From: Porphyromonadaceae bacterium UBA7042
GTDB taxonomy: Bacteria > Bacteroidota > Bacteroidia > Bacteroidales > Muribaculaceae
Length of the DNA: 20,364 nt
Direction of reading: 5' to 3'
Assembly (NCBI GenBank): GCA_002494015.1
Contig: DLAR01000039.1
Coordinates: forward strand, 1 to 20,364
In this document: positions 5,923-13,451 of the stretch, in pieces
Numbering within the stretch: position 1 is the stretch's first letter
How the letters are laid out: the number at the start of each line of letters is the position of its first letter
The notes under the pieces: model-generated
What the model saw: only the letters and a program-made list of their open reading frames with translations
Databases searched by the model: none
What the model was told of the DNA's origin: nothing
Position numbers and translations under genes: made by a program

Positions 5923-8235
5923 ATGCTTATGAGACGACTGATTTCATCAATTCTATCGATTATAACACTCGCATCGTTTGCTTCCGAGACTAATCCTTCG
6001 GTGGGCCTCGTGTTAAGCGGAGGCGGGGCGAAAGGCATCGCCCATATCGGAGTCATTCAGGCACTGGAAGACAATGACATCCCCATCGACTATATAACAG
6101 GTACATCTATGGGGGCAATAGTCGGAGGTCTCTATGCCGCGGGATATACCCCGGCTGAGATGATGGAACTTATCGGGTCAAAAGGCTTTACTGACTGGTC
6201 AACAGGGCAGATAGACGAGAAACTTGAATACTTTTTCTTGCAACCCGACCCCACGCCCGCGCTTTTTCTTCTAAACTTGGGAGAAAACGACTCGGCGAAA
6301 GTCGCGCCAATGCTCCCGACCAGCCTCATCAACCCGCTGCCAATGAATTTTGCGTTCATGGAGCTGTTTTCGGCCTATACAGCCCAGTGTGACGAAAATT
6401 TCGACAACCTTTTCGTCCCGTTCAGATGCGTGACATCCGATGTATATGCCAAGCATAAGGTAGTCATGTCAGGCGGCTCGCTCGGCGATGCCGTCAGGAT
6501 GTCGATGAGTTTCCCGGTAGTGTTCCAGCCGATTGAATTAAATGGAATACCGATGTATGACGGAGGTATATATGACAACTTCCCTGTCGACGTGATGATG
6601 ACCGAGTTTGCCCCCGACGCGGTAATCGGCGTCACCGTAGCATCGCCCAGCAAACCAGACTCTCGTAACATGCTCGACCAGCTCGAAAGCATGATAATGC
6701 AACCCAATGATTTCCCGTTCCCCGATGACCGCGGCATAAAAATCCACATCAATCTTGAACAATTCGGATTGCTCGACTTTCCGAAGTATAAAGAAATATA
6801 TGCCATCGGCTACAAGCGCGGCATGGAAATGATTGATTCAATCAAAACCCGCATCCCTTCGCGTGTTTCAGCGCTGACACGCGATGTGCGCCGCGCGGCG
6901 TTTAAAAGCGCGACCCCCTACGTAGTCTTTGATTCGGTAACCGTCACAGGCGGCTCACGGAATCAGAACGAATATCTCCGCTCGCTATTCCCTCACAGCC
7001 GCCAAGAAAACGGAACCGACACATTCGGTCTGGCACGGGCCAAGGAGGCATATTACCGCGCAATCACCCCCGGAAAACTGCTGAACTTCATTCCCAAAGC
7101 CGACTATGACCCCGCAGACAGCATATTCTCCCTGCATCTGCGAGCCGTGGTCAAAGACCGCTTCCGAGTAGGGCTCGGAGGCTATATCTCATCCTCGACC
7201 AATAGCATGCTGTTCCTCACGGGAGGATATAACACCCTAAGCTATCATTCGCTCAACACCCAAGTGAAACTGTGGGTGGGACAAAGCTATCTCGCGGCCC
7301 TTGGCTCTGCCGAAATCATGCTTCCTACGGCAACGCCGGCATCGGTCGCTCTCGAAATCGAGGCTTCACAGCAGAAATTCCATGAGGCAGAGAAACTGTT
7401 CTTCGAGGCAAACGCCCCCAATTTCATCACCAAGTCAGAAGTATTCACACGCCTGCTCTACAAGATGGCGACAGGCCGCAGGGCCAAAGCCGAAATCGGA
7501 GTAGGTTACGGACACCTCACTGACCGCTTCTACCCCAAACAGATGTCGACAGACGCGGGCCGTGACCACGGAATATTCGATTTAGTCCAAGTGATGGCAC
7601 GATGGGAGTACAACACTCTCGACAACCAGTTCAACCCCACAGGGGGAGCGCGTTATATCGGCGAGATACAAGGCGTGGGCGGACGCTTTGACTACCGGTC
7701 TGCTCCCGAGAATGACACCCGGGACTTCGACACCCACCCCGTGTGGGTTCAGGGACAGGCTTCAGCACTGAACTACTATGGCATAGGGCGGCATTTCGCA
7801 ATCGGCACCGAATTTAACCTGTTATTGTCGACCCGCAAACTGCTTTCGAGCTATGATGCGTCCATCGTAGCCGCTCAGGCGTTCCACCCCACCCCGTCAA
7901 GCTATAATTCATTCAATCCCGCATTCCGGGCCAACAGTTTCGCAACTGCCGGAATCATCCCGGTGTGGAAACTGACATCGACAGTGCAGTTCCGAGGAAA
8001 TTTCCACGCTTTCATGCCTCTGCGCAAGATTGAGTATCAGGGTGCCGGACAGGAACCTGTCTACGGACGCTGGCTGAGCAATCCGGAGTTTTTCGGCGAG
8101 ATTGCCGCAGTGGTATCGCTCCCGTTCGCCTCTATAAGTGCTTATGGGAACTATACATCTTCACCCTCTGCCAACTGGAACTTGGGCATATCCATCGGGT
8201 TCTTCCTTCTCGCCCCCCGTTTCCTCGGGAATTAG
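5923..8235 (+). CDS. Patatin-like phospholipase with POTRA-like and outer-membrane barrel domains
   Basis: A 770-residue exported protein. A signal peptide (1-21) precedes a patatin domain (about 27-235) with the oxyanion motif GGGAKG (33-38), the nucleophile elbow GTSMG with Ser62, and the DGG motif with Asp213, so the Ser-Asp dyad is intact. A region around 322-400 (starting VFDSVTVTGGS) looks like a POTRA domain. The rest (about 400-770) has the alternating pattern and Gly-aromatic content of an Omp85/surface-antigen barrel. This architecture resembles PlpD-type type V secretion proteins, in which the barrel anchors or exports the lipase. The substrate is probably phospholipid, but this is not shown by sequence. 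An alternative ATG at 5929 would shorten it by two residues. It has its own promoter and ends in a strong hairpin. Confidence 0.88.
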   Translation: MLMRRLISSILSIITLASFASETNPSVGLVLSGGGAKGIAHIGVIQALEDNDIPIDYITGTSMGAIVGGLYAAGYTPAEMMELIGSKGFTDWSTGQIDEKLEYFFLQPDPTPALFLLNLGENDSAKVAPMLPTSLINPLPMNFAFMELFSAYTAQCDENFDNLFVPFRCVTSDVYAKHKVVMSGGSLGDAVRMSMSFPVVFQPIELNGIPMYDGGIYDNFPVDVMMTEFAPDAVIGVTVASPSKPDSRNMLDQLESMIMQPNDFPFPDDRGIKIHINLEQFGLLDFPKYKEIYAIGYKRGMEMIDSIKTRIPSRVSALTRDVRRAAFKSATPYVVFDSVTVTGGSRNQNEYLRSLFPHSRQENGTDTFGLARAKEAYYRAITPGKLLNFIPKADYDPADSIFSLHLRAVVKDRFRVGLGGYISSSTNSMLFLTGGYNTLSYHSLNTQVKLWVGQSYLAALGSAEIMLPTATPASVALEIEASQQKFHEAEKLFFEANAPNFITKSEVFTRLLYKMATGRRAKAEIGVGYGHLTDRFYPKQMSTDAGRDHGIFDLVQVMARWEYNTLDNQFNPTGGARYIGEIQGVGGRFDYRSAPENDTRDFDTHPVWVQGQASALNYYGIGRHFAIGTEFNLLLSTRKLLSSYDASIVAAQAFHPTPSSYNSFNPAFRANSFATAGIIPVWKLTSTVQFRGNFHAFMPLRKIEYQGAGQEPVYGRWLSNPEFFGEIAAVVSLPFASISAYGNYTSSPSANWNLGISIGFFLLAPRFLGN

Positions 8236-8257
8236 AGGTCGTTAAAAAACGACCTCT
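8234..8257. terminator. 10-bp perfect hairpin at the end of the patatin gene
   Basis: AGAGGTCGTT (8234-8243) is perfectly complementary to AACGACCTCT (8248-8257) with an AAAA loop. The TAG stop (8233-8235) overlaps the left arm. There is no U-tract after it, only TAATCCC. It is the strongest stem-loop in the window. Confidence 0.65.
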
Positions 8258-8517
8258 TAATCCCACGCTTAATTCAAGCTTGCGCAATGCCATGCCGAGG
8301 GCAGGCGCAGAACGATACATGACAGAGTGTGTATGGCCGTATAAGAACCGACACAAAGCATCACGCGGCTAACATGGTCATCGGCTTGCCGCTTTCGTGT
8401 CAAAGTGGAGAAAGGAATCCCCCTATGATCGCTTTTGATGTCGAAATCAGATAATACGGATATTATTCCATGGCATTCTCATTTACTTTGGAAAATAATT
8501 CGTAAATTTGCGTTGAA
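8258..8517. other. Spacer upstream of the regulator gene
   Basis: About 260 bases with no coding potential I can support. It contains an AT-only inverted repeat ATAATA-CGGA-TATTAT (8451-8466), a possible protein site, and the regulator's -7 element at its right end. I see no tRNA or recognisable RNA. Confidence 0.4.
8503..8510 (+). promoter_or_regulatory. -7 promoter element for the regulator, very close to the start codon
   Basis: TAAATTTG matches TAnnTTTG only seven bases before the ATG at 8518, so the transcript would have a leader of a few bases at most. A TTTG at 8487-8490 is 12 bases upstream, closer than the usual spacing of about 19-20. Confidence 0.42.
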
Positions 8518-10188
8518 ATGACATCTCATCTGAAGTTCCTGATATTATTCTGTTTTTTCAGTTTCAATATATTGACTGCATCTGAAAAAACTACGGCTGA
8601 TTCTCTCATGAACCAGTTGGACGAAGTTATAGCCAACAGGGCGATATATTTGGAGAAGAAAGAAGCTCGTTTGAAAGAATTGTCCGAAACCTTAAATAAA
8701 GCAACAACTGACAGAGAGCGTTTTGACGCACTTTCCAATCTGTATGACGAATATCATTCGTTCAATGCCGACTCGGCTTATAACATAAGTCTGAGCCAAG
8801 AAAAAATAGCTCGCAGAATCGCTGATCCGATATTGACAGCCCAAGCAAGGCTGCACCGTGCGGATATACTCAGTGCCACCGGCATGTATCACGAGACTCT
8901 TGAGCTGATTGATTCGATAAAGTTTGAAGAATTACCCCAATACTTGCATCCGTACTATTTTCACATAAAGCGCACTGTGTATGGCCGTCTGGCTGATTTT
9001 GCAGCCTTCGAGCCGGAAAAAGAAAGATACAGCAATCTCACCAAAATATATCGGGATTCCATAATAGCGACTAACGAGGTTAATTCGTTGGCACATATCA
9101 TCACAAAGGCAGATTGTTTCAATATCAATGGCAATCCCCGGGCTGCTGTCGATGTCTTAAACGCTTTCATGACCAATAATGATCTGTCAGAGCATGAAAG
9201 GGCCATTTGCGCTTGGACACTTTCTGATTCTTATGCAAGATTAGGCGACAGAGACAAGCAAAAAGAGCAGTTGCTCATATCTTCCATATCCGATTTGAAA
9301 TCCTCGGTAAGAGAATATATGTCCCTCAGGCAACTGGCACTGTTATTATATGAAGAAGGTGATTTAAACCGGGCCTATGATTTCATGACAATAGCTGTTG
9401 ACGATGCCACAAAATGCAATGCCCGCCAGCGCATCGTGGAACTGAATGATTCATACCCTAAAATAAACGGTATCTATGTCAATACAGTTGAAAAACAAAA
9501 GGACTTTCTCAAAAGAACAATCTTTATCATAACCGTATTGTCATTTGTCTTACTTGCATTGTTGTTTTATATGCGCAAGCAGATGCAACGAATCACCAGA
9601 GCACGCAAGGCAATCGAGGATGCTTATAATCAACTCAATGTATTGACCGAGCAGCTAAAGACTTCAAATGACAATCTGAGCGAGGCCAACAATGCAATTG
9701 CTGAAATATCGGAGTTGAAAGAGGTATATATAGGCAGATATATGGATCAATGCCTTGTTTATATTGACAAACTTGATACTTATCGTAAGTCGATAGGAAA
9801 ACTGTTGAACTCAAACAGGATAGATGACCTTAAAAAACTGCTGAAATCAACATCGCTGGTTGATGACGAGCTAAAATTGTTCTATGAACAATTTGACAAT
9901 ACATTCCTAAGCCTTTTCCCGTCATTTGTAGAAGACTTCAACAAGCTGCTCTTGCCGGAGGAAGCCATTATCCCCAAAAAAGAAGGTTCACTTAATACTG
10001 AATTGCGGATATTCGCCCTCATAAGGCTTGGCATATCTGACAGCGACAGTATTGCAAAATTCCTGAGATATTCATTGACCACGATATATAATTACAGGAC
10101 AAAGGTCAGAAATAAGTCATTAGGAGACCGAAATAAATTAGAAGCCGAAGTCTTGAAAATAGGCCGGTCAAGGCATGGCATGAATTAG
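8518..10188 (+). CDS. Membrane-spanning TPR/DUF6377 transcriptional regulator of the glycan locus
   Basis: A 556-residue one-component regulator of the kind found beside Bacteroidota susCD genes. The order is: signal or anchor sequence (about 5-21); a periplasmic helical domain with TPR-like repeats (about 45-325); a membrane helix (about 334-353); a coiled-coil linker (about 355-400); and a cytoplasmic DUF6377-type region ending in a LuxR-like helix-turn-helix (about 498-540). The recognition helix lies around TTIYNYRTK. By analogy with SusR, glycan fragments would be sensed in the periplasm and the operon activated across the membrane; ligand and target are inference. The gene is visibly more AT-rich than the patatin gene upstream. 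It is separated from the transport operon by 250 bases with their own promoter, and a weak hairpin spans its stop codon. Confidence 0.82.
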   Translation: MTSHLKFLILFCFFSFNILTASEKTTADSLMNQLDEVIANRAIYLEKKEARLKELSETLNKATTDRERFDALSNLYDEYHSFNADSAYNISLSQEKIARRIADPILTAQARLHRADILSATGMYHETLELIDSIKFEELPQYLHPYYFHIKRTVYGRLADFAAFEPEKERYSNLTKIYRDSIIATNEVNSLAHIITKADCFNINGNPRAAVDVLNAFMTNNDLSEHERAICAWTLSDSYARLGDRDKQKEQLLISSISDLKSSVREYMSLRQLALLLYEEGDLNRAYDFMTIAVDDATKCNARQRIVELNDSYPKINGIYVNTVEKQKDFLKRTIFIITVLSFVLLALLFYMRKQMQRITRARKAIEDAYNQLNVLTEQLKTSNDNLSEANNAIAEISELKEVYIGRYMDQCLVYIDKLDTYRKSIGKLLNSNRIDDLKKLLKSTSLVDDELKLFYEQFDNTFLSLFPSFVEDFNKLLLPEEAIIPKKEGSLNTELRIFALIRLGISDSDSIAKFLRYSLTTIYNYRTKVRNKSLGDRNKLEAEVLKIGRSRHGMN

Positions 10189-10201
10189 AGGGCGTTTCAT
10201 G
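10179..10201 (+). terminator. Weak stop-codon-spanning hairpin after the regulator
   Basis: CATGAA (10179-10184) pairs with TTCATG (10196-10201) across an 11-base loop containing the TAG stop (10186-10188). No U-tract follows. Confidence 0.3.
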
Positions 10202-10251
10202 ACAATACAACCCATAAAATCAGCGCGGCTCTATTGTGAAAATAGGGGTTG

Positions 10252-10285
10252 CTTTATATAAAACACTTTATCGGTACTACTTTAT
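10252..10285 (+). repeat. Three CTTTAT direct repeats at 14-base spacing, candidate operator
   Basis: CTTTAT occurs at 10252-10257, 10266-10271 and 10280-10285, an exact 14-base period. The last two copies extend to ACTTTATC. The array lies about 100-135 bases upstream of the operon promoter, directly after the regulator gene, which suggests a binding array for that regulator (inference). Confidence 0.45.
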
Positions 10286-10311
10286 CAGGGCATCCGTCAA
10301 CCACTATCTCG

Positions 10312-10322
10312 TTGATAATCAA
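10312..10322. promoter_or_regulatory. Palindrome TTGAT-A-ATCAA in the operon control region
   Basis: A perfect 5+1+5 inverted repeat located 41 bases upstream of the putative -33 element. Its size and position fit an activator site, but a short AT-rich palindrome can occur by chance. Confidence 0.3.
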
Positions 10323-10363
10323 AGTCATTCAGATTTAAAGCCGCTACATTTTCAGTTTATATC

Positions 10364-10395
10364 ATTGACACTCTTTAATTCAATACATAACTTTG
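10364..10395 (+). promoter_or_regulatory. Promoter of the susCD-like operon
   Basis: ATTG (10364-10367) and TAACTTTG (10388-10395) are separated by 20 bases, a good fit to the Bacteroidota -33/-7 promoter pattern. The SusC-like ATG at 10439 follows 43 bases after the -7 element, leaving a leader of roughly 40 bases. Confidence 0.6.
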
Positions 10396-10438
10396 CAAAA
10401 GTTAACAACTAACCCAAAATCTAACTATCACAAAACAA

Positions 10439-13429
10439 ATGGCAAAAAGTAACAGTAAACTTCAGTCTCTGTTTTTGATGGTATTTATGCTAACCGGCGC
10501 ACAGATTATGTCAGCCCAGCAGATAGATATCAACGGAACAGTGACTGATTCCACAGGCGAACCCCTGATAGGGGTTAGTGTAACGGTTCCCGGCACAGCA
10601 ATGGGGGCCGCCACTGACTTTGACGGCAAATACAGCCTTCAAGCCGATGCAAAGGCGAAACTGAGGTTTTCTTACGTCGGTTATGAAACGCATGAAGAAG
10701 CTGTCAACGGACGGAATGTAATTGATGTCGTGATGAAAGAAGATTCAGAAGTTCTGAGTGAAGTAGTTGTAATCGGCTATGGAACTATGGATAAGAAAGA
10801 ACTTACATCTGCAATTTCTCATGTGGGCGAAAAAGATTTTCTATCGGTAAGCTCTCTTGACCCATCAATGATGATTCAGGGGAAAGTGCCCGGCGTATCA
10901 ATCACCAACACCGGAGCCGGCGACCCCAACAATCAGGCAAGTATACAGATACGCGGCGTATCGTCACGCTCGGCCGGTCTTGGCCCGCTGATTGTTGTCG
11001 ACGGTGTCCCCGGCGGTAACCTGACCAATATCAACCCCAACGACATCGCCTCGTTTGACATCCTGAAGGATGGAGCTGCTTCGGCAATATATGGTACGCG
11101 AGGCTCAAATGGCGTTATACTTGTCACAACGAAGAAAGGCAGCAAGGACGGCAACACTCACACATCTTATTCAGGCACATTCGCATGGGACAAAGTCAAG
11201 AGAGAGCTTGATATGATGAGTGCTCAGGATTATCGTGATGTACGTCTCGGCTGGGGCGACCGCGGGGTTGACCTTGGTGGAAATGTTGACTGGCTTGACG
11301 CTGTGACAAGGACGGGCTTTACCATGCAGCATACTCTGACAGTCAGCGGAGGAAACGAACGCAGCAATTATCGTGTAAGTGCGGATTATCGCAATGCCAA
11401 TGGTATCGACCTTCGTTCCGCCCGCGAGGAATATGGAGCACGGGCATCGGTCATGCACACGACCAAAGGCGGTCTGTTTACCATCAGTCTGAATGTCGCT
11501 CCTCGTATTATTTACAGGGATAATGCTGATTGGGGCGTCTTCTGCAACGCCATTGAGGCCAATCCGACAACGCCGATAATGGACCCGGAAAATCCTAACC
11601 TATACTATAATTTCCAAGGTCAGGTTGTGGGCAGCAACCCTGTCGAACTTCAGAAGCTTGAGAAAAATCATTCCGACACAAAACTGCTCGATTGGGACGG
11701 CACAATCAAGCTGAACCTTCTTCCGTTGCTTGCGAAAGACGGTATCAGCAATCATCATCTCTCAACCCAAATTATGTTTGCAGACCATCAGTACAGCAAC
11801 AATGACTCATGGTTTCGTCCATCCACGAGCACAATTGCAATCAACGGCGGTTATGACGGCGAAGCAAGCCGCGCTTATTCAAAGGAGCGGCAGTATGTAG
11901 TTGAATGGCTGGCAAATTACAACACTCAGATTGCCGAAAAACATAACATCAAGGCAATGATAGGATATTCTTATCAATATTCACAATACTCCGGTTTCAA
12001 TGCGTCTAATAAAGATTTCCCAAATAACGGACTCGGATCTGACAACCTCGGATCCGGAGAACTGGCAAAAGAAGAAGGAGAAGTCCTTATGGGCAGCTAT
12101 CGGAATGATTCCAAACTTATTTCATTTTTCGGACGAGTAAGCTATGACTTTGAAGGCAAATATCTTTTCACAGCCTCACTACGTCACGAAGGTTCGTCCA
12201 AATTCGGCAAGAATAATAAATGGGGCGATTTTCCCGCCGTATCAGCCGGCTGGCGTATATCTCAAGAGTCTTTCATGCAGGACATTGACTGGATTAACGA
12301 CTTGAAAATCCGTGCCGACTATGGCGTGACCGGCAATCAGGACTTTGGAAGTTATCTCTCTCTTAACACCATGTCGGGTTTTGGATACTATTTCTATAAC
12401 GGCAAGTATTTCCAAGTATGGGGACCCTCCAAAAACGTGAATCCCGACCTGAAATGGGAAAAGGGCAAAAACTTGAATGTGGGTCTGGACTTCTCCTTGT
12501 TCGCAAACCGTTTCTATGGCTCTCTCAACTATTTCAATCGCCGGCAGCAAGACCTCCTCGGCAATTATAAGGTGTCGGTGCCTCCCTATCTGTTTGACGA
12601 GACATTTGTCAATGTCGGAACCATGAAAAATACCGGCTTTGAGTTTGACCTGAATTTTAATGCTGTCAATGCTACAGATTTTTCTTACAACTTTAATGTT
12701 GTCGGAACGGTAATGAGCAACAGATTTGTCGATTTCAGTAACTCGCAATATGTCGGTCAGGATTTCTATAATGTCTGCGATACCGGGGACCCTTATCCGT
12801 TCTACAGTCTCCAACGCATTGAAAAAGGCAAATCCTTAGGCAACTTCTATATGTGGAAATATGCCGGCATAACTACAGGCGGAGACTGGCTTGTATATGA
12901 CAAAGATGGCGATATAATCCGTGCATCCCAAGCCACTGACGAAGACCGACAGGTTGTTGGCAACGGTATGCCTAAATTTACGATGTCGACCAGTCATAAC
13001 TTCCGTTATAAGAATATTGACCTCGCACTGTTTTTCCGTGGCGCATTCGGATATGACATTTTCAATATCCACGACTTCTATTACGGCACGAGAAATTTCT
13101 CCGGGAATGTCCTGAAAAAAGCCTATGGTAAGAATTTTGACATCAATCCCGACGCAAATCCCGTGGTAAGCGACTATTTCCTCGAAAGAGGTGACTATTT
13201 CAAGCTCGACATGGTCACACTCGGCTACACGCTGCCGACCCAAAAATGCCGTTTCCTTGACCGGTTCAGGGTATACGGTACAGTGAAAAATGTCTTTACT
13301 CTGACTAAATTCAGCGGCGTTGACCCCTCAACCTATCAAGTAAACGGCCTGACTCCGGGCGCACAAGGATCGAGAACTTATTATCCTTCTACAAGACAAT
13401 TCATCGTAGGGGTGCAACTTGATTTCTAA
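10439..13429 (+). CDS. SusC/RagA-type TonB-dependent outer-membrane glycan transporter
   Basis: A 996-residue SusC-family TonB-dependent transporter, of typical length. A signal peptide (1-26, cut before QQ) is followed by a carboxypeptidase-regulatory-like beta domain (about 30-105, opening with INGTVTDSTGEPLIGVSV), a TonB-box-like SEVVVIGYG stretch (about 107-115), a plug domain (about 120-235, with IQIRGVSS and the conserved DGAASAIYGTRGSNGVILVTTKKG) and a 22-strand type barrel ending in the aromatic residue of GVQLDF. It lacks an N-terminal STN domain, so it is not expected to signal through an anti-sigma factor. It pairs with the SusD-like lipoprotein encoded 22 bases downstream to import oligosaccharides. 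Substrate cannot be read from the barrel; the neighbouring GH97 suggests an alpha-glucan. Confidence 0.95.
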   Translation: MAKSNSKLQSLFLMVFMLTGAQIMSAQQIDINGTVTDSTGEPLIGVSVTVPGTAMGAATDFDGKYSLQADAKAKLRFSYVGYETHEEAVNGRNVIDVVMKEDSEVLSEVVVIGYGTMDKKELTSAISHVGEKDFLSVSSLDPSMMIQGKVPGVSITNTGAGDPNNQASIQIRGVSSRSAGLGPLIVVDGVPGGNLTNINPNDIASFDILKDGAASAIYGTRGSNGVILVTTKKGSKDGNTHTSYSGTFAWDKVKRELDMMSAQDYRDVRLGWGDRGVDLGGNVDWLDAVTRTGFTMQHTLTVSGGNERSNYRVSADYRNANGIDLRSAREEYGARASVMHTTKGGLFTISLNVAPRIIYRDNADWGVFCNAIEANPTTPIMDPENPNLYYNFQGQVVGSNPVELQKLEKNHSDTKLLDWDGTIKLNLLPLLAKDGISNHHLSTQIMFADHQYSNNDSWFRPSTSTIAINGGYDGEASRAYSKERQYVVEWLANYNTQIAEKHNIKAMIGYSYQYSQYSGFNASNKDFPNNGLGSDNLGSGELAKEEGEVLMGSYRNDSKLISFFGRVSYDFEGKYLFTASLRHEGSSKFGKNNKWGDFPAVSAGWRISQESFMQDIDWINDLKIRADYGVTGNQDFGSYLSLNTMSGFGYYFYNGKYFQVWGPSKNVNPDLKWEKGKNLNVGLDFSLFANRFYGSLNYFNRRQQDLLGNYKVSVPPYLFDETFVNVGTMKNTGFEFDLNFNAVNATDFSYNFNVVGTVMSNRFVDFSNSQYVGQDFYNVCDTGDPYPFYSLQRIEKGKSLGNFYMWKYAGITTGGDWLVYDKDGDIIRASQATDEDRQVVGNGMPKFTMSTSHNFRYKNIDLALFFRGAFGYDIFNIHDFYYGTRNFSGNVLKKAYGKNFDINPDANPVVSDYFLERGDYFKLDMVTLGYTLPTQKCRFLDRFRVYGTVKNVFTLTKFSGVDPSTYQVNGLTPGAQGSRTYYPSTRQFIVGVQLDF

Positions 13430-13451
13430 TAACCGGCAAAAACTGACAATA

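Noticed and set aside
10209..10251. CAACCC...GGGTTG inverted repeat after the regulator
   Set aside because: Only 6 bp with a loop of about 30 bases; too weak to call a terminator or riboswitch.
13419..13451. Earlier ATG for the SusD-like protein
   Set aside because: It overlaps the SusC-like gene and adds a polar leader in front of an otherwise perfect lipoprotein signal beginning at 13452.
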